Below, piece by piece: positions 9,395-18,110 of a DNA stretch of 64,000 nt. How positions within the stretch are numbered: the stretch's first letter is position 1; each line of letters opens with the position of its first letter. A program made the position numbers and the translations under genes. The notes under the pieces are model-generated. The model was not told where the DNA came from. It saw only the letters and a list, made by a program, of their open reading frames with translations, and ran no database searches. The stretch is from Nitrosococcus halophilus Nc 4 (GTDB taxonomy: Bacteria; Pseudomonadota; Gammaproteobacteria; Nitrosococcales; Nitrosococcaceae): NCBI RefSeq assembly GCF_000024725.1, contig NC_013960.1, positions 3,024,001 through 3,088,000 on the forward strand, given 5' to 3'.

Positions 9395-11239
9395 CTAGTC
9401 CTTTTCACCACGGGCATCAAATTCTACTTTCCAACGTTCGTCACCTTCGCGAGTCAACGCTTCCAATCTTAAAATGCCGGTCTCTGTATAGGCAGAGCGG
9501 AGGCGGACGGGCACAATTTCACCCGCTGGGCGTCCGTCTGCCGGCAGCGTCGCTTCGATATCCCCCAGTTCTTGAAGTTCCTCCGGTGACCACTGTTCAA
9601 GCACCATTCCCACCGTGTCATGGCGTCGTACTGAAGAGCTGAAGAAGCGAAACCGAACCGGTTCACCAACCACTAAACCAAATTCATGGGGCGGCAAGTC
9701 CCCTTCCGTGCCCTCTTCCATGCCAAAGGGAGCCACGCACAAGGCCTGGATGGGGGGCTCCAAACCGGGCACCGCGGGCATGGCGGATTCCACCCCCACA
9801 TAGTAGGCGCAAGCGGTTCCTCCCCGGATACGGACGCCACCGCCATGACGGACATAACCGTAATAAGCAGCCCCACGAGCCACGGCGAGATCCAGATCGG
9901 AGCCTTCTAGCAGGCGGACCGGAGGGGCGCCTTCGGCGGCAAGCCAGGCGTTGAGGGTTTCCATGGTGCGCTCCACCAACAAGGAAGACTTGAAGACGCC
10001 GCCATTGAACAGTACGGCGGTGGGATGAAGAAAGGTGGCGTCTTCCGGAAGGGCTTTGGCGAAACCCTCCAGGTCACTGATGGCTTGGGTCTGGCGGCCG
10101 AGAAAGGCGGCCAAATGACGGGTAATGGCCGCATCTTGGGCATAGGGTAACCCCAATTGAGTTAGAGCGGCGCGTGCTCGGCTGGCGGGGCGGTGGGAGG
10201 CTTCCACTTGGGGGAAAAAGCCTTCTAAGAGGGTTTCTGTCACCTCGGAGCGGGTCAATTCCGTGCGGATCGAGCCCCCGATCAGATTGGAACCCCGGCT
10301 TGGGACCACGATGGGAACGGCCTCTTGATCCGCCTGGTGGAGGAGAGTTTCTTTGCCAATCCGGCAGCCATGGGTGAGTGCCCGTAATTGCCAGGGATCC
10401 AGCTGAGTGTCCTGAGCAGCGAGTTTTCTGGCGATGAGATGGGCCAGGGCCAAATCCATGTTGTCTCCCCCCAGCAGAATGTGATCACCCACGGCGATGC
10501 GGTGGGGCTCCAGCCATCCTTCCCGCTCGATGACGGCCACTAGGGAGAGGTCGGCGGTGCCTCCCCCCACATCCACCACTAAGATGATGTCTCCCACCTG
10601 GACTTGATTGCGCCAGCCGCCGGCACTGTTTTGAATCCAGCTATAGAGGGCGGCTTGGGGTTCTTCAAGTAAGGTGGGTTGCTGGTAACCGGCTGCTTCC
10701 GCCGCCTCTAAGGTGAGTTCCCGGGCTGCCGGGTCGAAGGAAGCAGGAATAGTCACAGTGACCTCCTGCTGCTGGAGAGGGAATTCCGGATAAGCAAAAT
10801 TCCAGGCATCCCGGACATGTTCCAGATAACGGGTTGAGGCCTCAAGGGGAGAGACCCGGGGGACTTCAGCCGGGGCATCCAGTGGCAAAAGAGGGGCACG
10901 GCGATCGACCCCTGGATGGCAGAGCCAACTTTTGGCGCTGGAAACCAAGCGAATTGGGGTTTGTGCCCCTCGTTCTCGAGCCAGTTCTCCCACCACAAAG
11001 TGCCGTTGATCGGTCCAGGGCAAGGTCAAATCCCCAGGTGCCATTTCATCGGGATGGGGTAAATAAAGAAAAGAGGGGAGTAGCGTGCGCTCCTCGATTT
11101 CTCCCGGTCCCCTGATTTGTGGCAATAACATCACTTGTTGGTTGATCTGTTCTCCCTCACTGGCGTGGAGATCCACATAGGATAAGGCGCAATGGGTGGT
11201 TCCCAGGTCAATACCAATGGCGTAGCGGGGCATGGTCAT
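9395..11239 (-). CDS. Hsp70-family protein, DnaK-like
   Basis: 614-residue Hsp70 homologue. IDLGTTHCALSYVD and VVDVGGGTADLSLV are the ATPase phosphate-binding loops, and LFNGGVFKSSLLVER the adenosine motif. Related to the neighbouring 929-residue protein through the whole ATPase domain (both have VxSAKSWLxHxGVDR), so the two probably arose by duplication. It lacks the long C-terminal extension of its partner. The ATG overlaps the DUF2760 stop by 4 bases (ATGA), showing operon coupling; ATG 11233 is an alternative start. Confidence 0.9.
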   Translation of the reverse strand: MTMPRYAIGIDLGTTHCALSYVDLHASEGEQINQQVMLLPQIRGPGEIEERTLLPSFLYLPHPDEMAPGDLTLPWTDQRHFVVGELARERGAQTPIRLVSSAKSWLCHPGVDRRAPLLPLDAPAEVPRVSPLEASTRYLEHVRDAWNFAYPEFPLQQQEVTVTIPASFDPAARELTLEAAEAAGYQQPTLLEEPQAALYSWIQNSAGGWRNQVQVGDIILVVDVGGGTADLSLVAVIEREGWLEPHRIAVGDHILLGGDNMDLALAHLIARKLAAQDTQLDPWQLRALTHGCRIGKETLLHQADQEAVPIVVPSRGSNLIGGSIRTELTRSEVTETLLEGFFPQVEASHRPASRARAALTQLGLPYAQDAAITRHLAAFLGRQTQAISDLEGFAKALPEDATFLHPTAVLFNGGVFKSSLLVERTMETLNAWLAAEGAPPVRLLEGSDLDLAVARGAAYYGYVRHGGGVRIRGGTACAYYVGVESAMPAVPGLEPPIQALCVAPFGMEEGTEGDLPPHEFGLVVGEPVRFRFFSSSVRRHDTVGMVLEQWSPEELQELGDIEATLPADGRPAGEIVPVRLRSAYTETGILRLEALTREGDERWKVEFDARGEKD

Positions 11240-11793
11240 AGTTCTACCTCTGCGGGTGCCAACACTTCAACCTTATGGTCAGCAGCGATCTTGGGGAGTT
11301 TGATATCCTGGGCTTGCCACCCGGGATGAGTCAATCGCCCATTGAAGGGAGGTTCTCCCACTACATTGCCCGTGAGCCGGATGGTGGAGGCATCAAATCC
11401 TCGATTTAGGGTAATCCGCGTTCCCTCAGTTTCAGTGCGCACTGGAGCAATGCTAAAGTGTTCATGGAGTACTTTGCGGCAGCCTCTATGCACGATACGT
11501 GCAGCCGCACCGATTTCGGCATCGGAATAGTGGTCCATCTCTTCTTCAAGAAAATCGATAAGTCGTCCTTCCCTTTGCAGCAATCCTAGGAGTTGGAGGG
11601 CGGCATCTGGGCTGGCCTCTTTCAACGCCGGCGGCTCAGGGGGAAGCTCGACGGGCTCGGCCGAGGGGGAAATTTCGCCATGGCGAAAGCGGAGCATGGC
11701 GGCGGCGAATTCCTTGTTTAGGAGGATGCTCCAGAAAGTACTAAAGGCAAGGAATAGCCGGCTAATAAAAAATGAGGGCTTTGATTCTGTCAT
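11236..11793 (-). CDS. DUF2760 domain-containing protein
   Basis: 185-residue protein of the DUF2760 family, known mainly from its constant position next to paired Hsp70 genes. The N terminus has one hydrophobic amphipathic stretch (FISRLFLAFSTFWSILL), then a Pro/Glu-rich linker and a domain beginning ALQLLGLLQREGRLIDFLEE. A co-chaperone or substrate adaptor role for the two Hsp70s is a reasonable inference from operon coupling, but no activity is known. Confidence 0.82.
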   Translation of the reverse strand: MTESKPSFFISRLFLAFSTFWSILLNKEFAAAMLRFRHGEISPSAEPVELPPEPPALKEASPDAALQLLGLLQREGRLIDFLEEEMDHYSDAEIGAAARIVHRGCRKVLHEHFSIAPVRTETEGTRITLNRGFDASTIRLTGNVVGEPPFNGRLTHPGWQAQDIKLPKIAADHKVEVLAPAEVEL

Positions 11794-11909
11794 TGGATGT
11801 TACTCCTTTCGTCCCGTTGACTGACCAGGCAATATTCTAACCTGAGGGTTGTGCTGACAACTGCTGGCTAGAATAGATAACGTATATTGTTCTCATAGGT
11901 ATCCTGACT

Positions 11910-13064
11910 GTGAAGACATTTGATGTCATCGTCGTAGGTGCTGGGCCTGGAGGCTCTGCCGCCGCCCATGCGCTTACCGCCTTGGGTCTCAAAGTGGCTT
12001 TAGTCGAAAAAAAGACTTTTCCCCGTGAAAAGCTCTGTGGCGGCCTGTTAAGCGCCCGCGCTCGAAGGGAGTTTGCTCAGATATTCGCAGAGGACAAATG
12101 GCAGGCCATTGTGGAAAGGACCGCGCGGGGGGCCAGTTTTTATTACCAGGACCATTACCTCAATGGGGTCCATGACCATCAGCCTTTTTTTTTCACTTCC
12201 CGCACTCACTTTGATGCCCATCTGGCGACATTAGCTAAGGAGGCAGGGGCTCATCTTATGGAAGGAACTTCCATGATCTCGTTGGCAGACGATGGCAAGA
12301 CGGTTCGTCTTCACAATGGAAAGCTGCTTAAGGCGGATTTTATCGTGGGTGCGGATGGGGTCCGCAGCCGTGTCGCTGAAGCTATCTTACTGCACACCGC
12401 TTCTAAAAAGAACCTTGCCTTAGGGTTAGAAATTGAAGTCCCCCTTGAGCAAGCCACCAGGGTGGTTGCGGATCCCGAAATTTACCTAGGCGTAGTGAAG
12501 TGGGGTTATGGTTGGATCTTTCCCAAAAAAGAAACCCAAACGGTGGGTGTGGGGGGATTGTTGAGTAAGAATCCCAATCTAAAAAGCGCCTTCGGTGCGT
12601 TTCTTCGCCAACATTATGATCCGCTCCCCGATATTCGCTGCAAGGGATATCATCTTCCCTTTGGGAGCTATAAACGAAAGCCAGGACGGGCCAATATCCT
12701 TTTAGTGGGGGATGCCGCCGGCCTGGTCGAGCCGGTGACGGGGGAAGGAATTGCTTTTGCCATGCAAAGTGGTCGATTAGCGGCCAAGGCCATTGCCGCA
12801 GCGGCTAATGCCGGTCAGCCTGAAACCGCCTTGCAGCACTATCTTTTAGAGTATCAGCAAATAGTTAGTTTGTTTTTCCAAGCGAGAATGATGCGGTACT
12901 TAGTTTTTCCCCAGCCGATGCAGCGGTTATTTGTGAGCTTGATTCCCCATAGCAAGAGTATGGTGAGAAAATATCTCGATCTCTTAGCAGGTGAAATCGA
13001 CTATAAGGATTATATGCGGCTGATGATAAAAAAACTTGGAAACCGGGTAATTTCCTCTCGTTAA
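11910..13064 (+). CDS. Geranylgeranyl reductase family FAD-dependent oxidoreductase
   Basis: 384-residue flavoprotein. The FAD-binding dinucleotide fold starts at once (VIVVGAGPGGSAAAHALT, residues 5-22). CGGLLS near residue 43 is the family's conserved Cys-Gly-Gly site. GDAAGLVEPVTGEGIAFAM (about 270) is the second FAD motif. Family members reduce isoprenoid double bonds or menaquinone side chains; the substrate here is not evident. Start is GTG. It stands alone between the Hsp70 operon (divergent) and the transaldolase-like gene. Confidence 0.87.
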   Translation: MKTFDVIVVGAGPGGSAAAHALTALGLKVALVEKKTFPREKLCGGLLSARARREFAQIFAEDKWQAIVERTARGASFYYQDHYLNGVHDHQPFFFTSRTHFDAHLATLAKEAGAHLMEGTSMISLADDGKTVRLHNGKLLKADFIVGADGVRSRVAEAILLHTASKKNLALGLEIEVPLEQATRVVADPEIYLGVVKWGYGWIFPKKETQTVGVGGLLSKNPNLKSAFGAFLRQHYDPLPDIRCKGYHLPFGSYKRKPGRANILLVGDAAGLVEPVTGEGIAFAMQSGRLAAKAIAAAANAGQPETALQHYLLEYQQIVSLFFQARMMRYLVFPQPMQRLFVSLIPHSKSMVRKYLDLLAGEIDYKDYMRLMIKKLGNRVISSR

Positions 13065-13417
13065 TCCGGTAATACCGGCTTTATTGGAATATTGAATGAC
13101 CATGAACTATGGTTGGCTAAAATAGGTTTTCTTTTTTTGAATTAACTCTCTTTGGAGTGGAAGCCTTATTGACTGTCACCCATTAGGAATTAAAGTTTCG
13201 TGTGATACGCTTCGCTTGCGATCAAAAAAAATACCGGGATGAACAGATTGTCCTCTTATTTGCAAATGCGCTGTAGAACTGCCAGTTATCAAAAGGGTGG
13301 CACCGTTACTTAGAGGGGAGAGCAAATTCTGGGAAGTGATTAAGCAAGCGGGTTGACGGGATGGGATATTGGCAGTGCTTACCTTGTTGAACGATCAATG
13401 AAGAGGAAGCGAGAGAG
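13065..13417. other. 353-base intergenic region
   Basis: Lies between the flavoprotein and the transaldolase-like gene. A short hairpin (CCGGT-AAT-ACCGG at 13066-13078) follows the flavoprotein stop closely and could help end transcription, though no run of T follows. I see no RNA gene or convincing promoter box. The start of the next gene is preceded by GAAGAGGAAGCGAGAG, a purine-rich ribosome site. Confidence 0.4.
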
Positions 13418-14527
13418 ATGTCTAATATCTTAGTACTTTTTGAGCATGGCCAGTCGCTGTGGTTAGCCTATGCAGGCCGGGATTTGCTAGTCAATGATAG
13501 CTTAAAGCAACTCGTTACCGGAGGGTTAAGGGGAGCTACCCACAATTCGACCCGGTGGGGTGACACTATCAACAATACCCATCATTACGATGACACCCTT
13601 CGTGATTTAGTGCAAGCAGACCATGGGATTGAGGAAGCCAAGCTCTACCAGTGGCTGCTCATTCAGGATACCCAAATAGCGGCAGATATTCTGCATCCTG
13701 TTTATGAGAGCAGCCAGGGGGAAGACGGCTATGTGAGTATCGACGTTTCCCCCCAGTTTGCTTACGATACTCAAGGAACCCTTGAAGCCGCTCGCCATCT
13801 GTGGAAAGAGATCAATCGTCCTAACCTTATGATTGGGGTGCCGGGTACCCAGGAAGGGTTTCCCGCCATCGAGCGTCTACTTGCAGAAGGCATTAACGTC
13901 AATGTGACCTTGCTGTGTTCAGTGTCTGGTTATGAGGCAGCGGCGGCAGCATATGCCCGTGGCGTTGCCATGAACCCAAACCCTGAAAAAGTGGCTTCCG
14001 TGGCCTCTTTCCTGATCAGTGCAGTGGATAGCAAGATAGGGGCGCAATTGGAAAGAAGGGGGACTCCTGAAGCTCTTAGTCTTAAGGGTAAAATAGCCCT
14101 TGCCAATGCCCGGTTGTCCTACCAGGGTTTTCGGAAATTCATTAAATCCGACTTTTTTCTTGAGCAACAACAACGCGGCGCCCGGGTGCAGCGATTGCTT
14201 TGGCCGAATCCCCGCATGGAGCTGCCTGGCTATTCCGATCTGGGCTATGTAGAGGGATTAATTGGGCAAGATACCGTAGTGAGCATGAGTCCGGAAATGT
14301 TGGATGCCTTTGAGCACCAGGGTGAGATCCGAACGACCTTGGAGGACCCTCTTGGCGAGGCTGAGCGAGATTTTAAAGATTTGGAAGCGATAGGGGTGGG
14401 ATTTGAGAGGTTGATGGAGGAATTACAAAAAGAAAGGATAGAAGCCCATCTTCGCGCTTATGAGCAGTTGCTGTCGGCCCTGAAGGAAAAGTGCCAGGCC
14501 GTCATGAAAGGGTATGCGACCCCTTAA
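13418..14527 (+). CDS. Transaldolase-fold protein lacking the catalytic lysine (probable pseudoenzyme)
   Basis: 369 residues, full length for the transaldolase subfamily seen in actinobacteria and cyanobacteria, with homology along the whole chain (RPNLMIGVPGTQEGFPAI, INVNVTLLCSV, VASVASFLIS, GARVQRLLWP, YSDLGYVEGLIG). The Schiff-base lysine normally in MIKVPGT is Gly140 (codon GGG at 13835-13837). The Asp expected in WLD is Ala17, the Glu of SIEV is Asp, and the Arg of SRVD is Ala; Asn43 and the Thr of NVTLL remain. It is therefore unlikely to perform the aldol transfer. PRPP synthetase follows 65 bases downstream. A regulatory or binding role is possible; it would be annotated as transaldolase by homology. 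Confidence 0.85.
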   Translation: MSNILVLFEHGQSLWLAYAGRDLLVNDSLKQLVTGGLRGATHNSTRWGDTINNTHHYDDTLRDLVQADHGIEEAKLYQWLLIQDTQIAADILHPVYESSQGEDGYVSIDVSPQFAYDTQGTLEAARHLWKEINRPNLMIGVPGTQEGFPAIERLLAEGINVNVTLLCSVSGYEAAAAAYARGVAMNPNPEKVASVASFLISAVDSKIGAQLERRGTPEALSLKGKIALANARLSYQGFRKFIKSDFFLEQQQRGARVQRLLWPNPRMELPGYSDLGYVEGLIGQDTVVSMSPEMLDAFEHQGEIRTTLEDPLGEAERDFKDLEAIGVGFERLMEELQKERIEAHLRAYEQLLSALKEKCQAVMKGYATP

Positions 14528-14592
14528 GTTTTGCCTGTTGAAGCAATATTAATGGATCGTCTGGCCTGATAAAAAGGATGAAATTATTTTAA

Positions 14593-15588
14593 ATGAGCCA
14601 TAATGATTTATGTCTATTCGCCCTCAGTACGAGTCATGCCTTTGGCCAAAAAGTGAGTGAAAGGCTGGACGTGCCCTTGTCCAAGCATGAAGAAAGGGAT
14701 TTTGAGGACGGCGAGCATAAGACCCGCCCTTTGGTCAGTGTGAGGGAAAAAGATGTCTTTGTCATTCAGTCCCTTTATAGTGATCCCCGGCAGAGTGTTA
14801 ATGATAAACTATGCCGTTTGCTGTTTTTCATTGGTGCCTTGAAAGATGCTTCGGCCAAGCGGGTGACGGTGGTGATTCCTTACCTATGTTATGCCCGCAA
14901 GGATCGAAAAACCAAATCCCGCGATCCGGTGACGACCCGTTATGTGGCCAATTTACTAGAAGCGGTCCAGGCGGACCGGGTAGTGACCATAGATGTCCAT
15001 AATCTAGCTGCTTTCCAGAATGCCTTTAATTGTCGGACTGACCATTTGGAAGCAAAAAAACTGTTCATCAACTATTTTTCGTCGTTATCGGCCCTATCAG
15101 AAGAGGGTAAAGTGGTCGTGGTGTCACCGGATGTGGGTGGAATGAAGCGGGCAGAGCAGTTTCGAGAGGCCTTGAGTGAGGCGCTGGGAAAAGAAGTCAC
15201 CACGGCTTTTATGGAGAAGCAACGTAGCGGTGGTGTGGTCAGTGGCGAAGCTATGGTTGGTGAGGTTAAAGATCGGGTTGCTATCATTATCGATGATTTG
15301 GTGAGTACCGGTACCACCTTGGCTCGAGCGGCCAAGGCTTGCCAGGAGCGGGGAGCCAACAAGATCTACGCTGCAGCCACTCACGGTCTGTTCGTGGGGC
15401 AGGCTAATCAAATTCTTGCAGAGCCTGCTTTGGAAAAGATGATCATTACGGATACCATTCCTCCTTTTCGATTGAATGAAGAGATCATTGGGGAGAAACT
15501 GCAGGTTGTCGATTCGGCAGGGCTATTCGCGGATGCCATTCAATGCATTCACTCAGGGGAATCAATTGTTGAGCTGTTAGATGCCTAG
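14593..15588 (+). CDS. prs: Ribose-phosphate pyrophosphokinase (PRPP synthetase), divergent
   Basis: 331-residue PRPP synthetase family protein, which makes phosphoribosyl pyrophosphate from ribose 5-phosphate and ATP. Recognisable are the ATP loop with [20 protein letters not shown] (about 113-132), VSPDVGG and the PRPP-binding loop [17 protein letters not shown] (about 234-250). The flexible-loop region reads [13 protein letters not shown] and the usual DLHAGQIQGFF is [12 protein letters not shown], so it belongs to a divergent branch. Same strand as the degenerate transaldolase; two pentose-phosphate-related proteins in a row suggests a joint function. The ribosome site is weak. Confidence 0.85.
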   Translation: MSHNDLCLFALSTSHAFGQKVSERLDVPLSKHEERDFEDGEHKTRPLVSVREKDVFVIQSLYSDPRQSVNDKLCRLLFFIGALKDASAKRVTVVIPYLCYARKDRKTKSRDPVTTRYVANLLEAVQADRVVTIDVHNLAAFQNAFNCRTDHLEAKKLFINYFSSLSALSEEGKVVVVSPDVGGMKRAEQFREALSEALGKEVTTAFMEKQRSGGVVSGEAMVGEVKDRVAIIIDDLVSTGTTLARAAKACQERGANKIYAAATHGLFVGQANQILAEPALEKMIITDTIPPFRLNEEIIGEKLQVVDSAGLFADAIQCIHSGESIVELLDA

Positions 15589-15753
15589 AAACTGTTGGAA
15601 GCCCCCTTTTTGAGTAGGGTGGATTAAGGCGTGCTGGCGCCGTATCCACAAAAATCTGAACGCTTAATGGGGAGACCATCTTTCGGCTTTGACCCACCCT
15701 TCGCCAAAAGCAAGGTTTTCCATTAGTTTCTTAACTTGGGAAGCAGGTGGGCT

Positions 15754-16407
15754 TTGAAATATCCCATTAGATACTTTCCTACCCTGTCAGGTGTCTTTTT
15801 TATCATCCTTTTCCTTGTCAGTCTGCTAAATGGCTGTGCGAGCATGTCGCCACCCAGTCGTACCACAAATCTCTGTGCTATCTTCGAGGAGCAGCCGCAG
15901 TGGTACGATTATGCCAAGGAGGCGGAGGAAAAGTGGGGTACTCCAACGTCTATTCTTATGGCCTTTATCCACTACGAGTCCGGCTTCCGAGGAGATGCCC
16001 GCCCGCCTCGGAGTTGGTTTTTGGGTTTTATTCCTTTGCCCCGTGCTTCTTCAGCGTATGGTTATGGCCAGATCCAGGATCCCGCTTGGGAAGATTATCA
16101 GCGCGCCAACGGCGGTTGGTTTAAAAGTCGTACTGATATGGAAGACGTCCTTGATTTCATCGGTTGGTATAATCATAGGAGTGCTCGACGGTTAGGAATC
16201 TCCAAGCGGGATCCCAAACATCTCTATTTCGCCTACCATGAAGGCCATAGGGGCTATCGGCAGGAGGTTTGGCGGCGAAAACCCCGCTTGCTACGGGTAG
16301 CCAAACGGGTAGCATGGCAAGCTCGGGAGTATGGGACCCAATTGCGTGGCTGTGAAAGCCGCTTCAAGTGTCGAAAATTTTATCAATTTTGGCCCTTTTG
16401 CCAGTAA
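15754..16407 (+). CDS. Lipoprotein with lytic transglycosylase-like (SLT) domain
   Basis: About 217 residues. N-terminal basic and hydrophobic segment ends in the lipobox LLNGC, so it should be an acylated lipoprotein. The body resembles a lysozyme-fold SLT domain: the probable catalytic Glu in FIHYESGF, then SAYGYGQIQDPAW and WYNHRSA. It probably cuts or binds peptidoglycan in the periplasm. I chose TTG 15754 because AGCAGGTGG precedes it; an upstream TTG at 15736 is also in frame. Similar proteins occur widely in proteobacteria as uncharacterised transglycosylase SLT proteins. Confidence 0.75.
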   Translation: MKYPIRYFPTLSGVFFIILFLVSLLNGCASMSPPSRTTNLCAIFEEQPQWYDYAKEAEEKWGTPTSILMAFIHYESGFRGDARPPRSWFLGFIPLPRASSAYGYGQIQDPAWEDYQRANGGWFKSRTDMEDVLDFIGWYNHRSARRLGISKRDPKHLYFAYHEGHRGYRQEVWRRKPRLLRVAKRVAWQAREYGTQLRGCESRFKCRKFYQFWPFCQ

Positions 16408-16456
16408 AGCAACCCGCCATAGGAGTGGCATCAGCAGCGTTCCCCTCTATTCAAGG

Positions 16457-16642
16457 CTAATCCTGAGGCTTCCTTTTTTGCAGAAATTTTCTGATGAGGA
16501 AATCCTCTTCCAGAGGGGAGAGATTATATTGCCGGCTAGCTTGTTCGATAGTTTTCCCTGTAATTTCACCCTCTTCCAATAGCCAGCGTAGGGCTTTACG
16601 TAATCCCTCCCCCCGGGGCGAGAGTGGGTTTTCTGCGTTCAT
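16457..16642 (-). CDS. Small conserved-type hypothetical protein downstream of msrB
   Basis: 61-residue soluble protein whose ATG overlaps the msrB stop (ATGA), so it is likely translated as the second gene of a two-gene operon. The sequence [20 protein letters not shown] followed by [13 protein letters not shown] resembles short uncharacterised proteobacterial proteins with a helix-turn-helix-like layout (inference from memory, not a search). No function can be given. Confidence 0.55.
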   Translation of the reverse strand: MNAENPLSPRGEGLRKALRWLLEEGEITGKTIEQASRQYNLSPLEEDFLIRKFLQKRKPQD

Positions 16643-17184
16643 TGAGTGTCTTTCTCAAAGAGGGGTAAATATTCCCCATAACCCTCTTCCTGCAATTTTT
16701 CCACTGGAATAAACCGAAGTGCTGCAGAGTTGATACAGTAGCGCAGCCCTGTCGGAGGGGGACCATCGTTAAAGATATGGCCTAGATGGGAATCGGCATA
16801 TTTTGACCTTACCTCAGTCCTTTTCATGAAAAAGGACCAATCTTCTTCGGTGACAATATATTTTTCATTAAGCGGTTTGGTAAAACTTGGCCAACCTGTT
16901 CCCGAGGAATATTTATCCGTCGAACTAAAAAGAGGCTCCCCGGAAATAATATCTACATAGATTCCAGGTTTTTTATTATTCCAGTAGGTATTGTTAAAAG
17001 GTGGCTCCGTCCCATCTTCCTGGGTTACCTCATATTGCCGGGGGGTGAGCCTGGCGCTTATTTCTTGCGGATTGGGTTTAGTGAAGGTCTTGGGATCAAA
17101 CCCTTTTTTTTCACTGTCCTCGGCAAGAATCGTATTAGAAATCGACAAGGTCAGAGAGAGAAGGAGAATATGTATTCTTTTCAT
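16639..17184 (-). CDS. msrB: Exported peptide-methionine (R)-S-oxide reductase MsrB
   Basis: About 181 residues. An N-terminal signal peptide ([21 protein letters not shown]) predicts export to the periplasm. The MsrB domain has [11 protein letters not shown] and the catalytic Cys in [13 protein letters not shown]. The two CxxC zinc pairs of many MsrBs are missing (the first is [11 protein letters not shown]), so it is a zinc-free form. It repairs oxidised methionine in proteins. I use ATG 17184, which starts exactly at the signal peptide; ATG 17211 would add nine residues. Confidence 0.88.
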   Translation of the reverse strand: MKRIHILLLSLTLSISNTILAEDSEKKGFDPKTFTKPNPQEISARLTPRQYEVTQEDGTEPPFNNTYWNNKKPGIYVDIISGEPLFSSTDKYSSGTGWPSFTKPLNEKYIVTEEDWSFFMKRTEVRSKYADSHLGHIFNDGPPPTGLRYCINSAALRFIPVEKLQEEGYGEYLPLFEKDTQ

Positions 17185-17465
17185 GACGGCTACCCTTATA
17201 GCTGATGTCAATAAAAGACTAGTATTTGCAACGATCTATTTTATTCAAAAAATTAGTTTTGGGCCGATACGATATTGAGGCATTAGTGAATTTCTTGGAA
17301 ACATTTCTAAAAGTTTAGATAACGCCTTTTGTTAATAATTGCATTAAACTAGTGTGATAATTTCATTTTTACGATTAGATCATCATAATAGCATTTAATT
17401 ATTAGTCTATTATCGTTAAAATTAGCGAACATATTTAAAACCGAAATAGATTGAGAGGAGTTTAC

Positions 17466-18047
17466 ATGGCTAGAGCAAGAAAAACCCCTAGGACTAAAAG
17501 CCCTCAGGTACAGGCAGAAGATGCCGTCACGATGTTCGAAGCTGAATTTGATACGGTACGGCAAAAATTACCTGCTGAATATGAAAAGGCGATTTCGGCG
17601 ACAGAGCGGACTTTAGCTTCCAGGCTTAAAAATCTAGAGACCTTAAAAGGCCGCCTTGCAAAGGCGACGGAACGGCTAACAAAGGCCCGTGAGCAGAAAA
17701 AAATCAAGGTTACTGCGGCAGTACAAACCCGGCTTGAGAAAGCTCAGCTAGCGGTAGCAGAATTAAAGGAGAGTATTGCCGAGCTCCGTGCTGAGATTGC
17801 TGTATTGAGGAAAGAAATTTCTGATCTCAAGAAACGTTCCCGGCAGTTCCAAACAATTGAGAAGGCGATCCAAAAGCTTGAGAAAAAAGCGGCCAAGCCC
17901 CGTAAATATCGGCGCAGGAAGAAAACAAAGACCTCTGCCAGAGCAAAAGGGGGTGAGCCTCAATGGGAGAAATTTGCGGAAGGAAAAACTACGGCTTCAA
18001 ACAAAAAGCCGGCATTTGTTGGCCAAGAGGAAGAAGCCGAAGTTTAG
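17466..18047 (+). CDS. Basic coiled-coil protein, hypothetical
   Basis: 193 residues, very rich in Lys, Ala, Glu and Arg. A short Lys/Arg-rich N terminus is followed by a long heptad-like coiled coil (about 30-140, ending in ELRAEIAVLRKEISDLKKR) and a basic tail (KPRKYRRRKKTKTS). GAGAGGAG just upstream fixes the ATG at 17466. The composition suggests a nucleoid- or nucleic-acid-binding protein of histone H1/AlgP-like character, but no known domain is recognised. A second protein of the same style lies at 30219-30767. Confidence 0.75.
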   Translation: MARARKTPRTKSPQVQAEDAVTMFEAEFDTVRQKLPAEYEKAISATERTLASRLKNLETLKGRLAKATERLTKAREQKKIKVTAAVQTRLEKAQLAVAELKESIAELRAEIAVLRKEISDLKKRSRQFQTIEKAIQKLEKKAAKPRKYRRRKKTKTSARAKGGEPQWEKFAEGKTTASNKKPAFVGQEEEAEV

Positions 18048-18110
18048 TGCTATAACAGGATTTATGGCGGATCGCCACGGAGGGCATTTTGGCATGTTGG
18101 CGCCGGGCTG

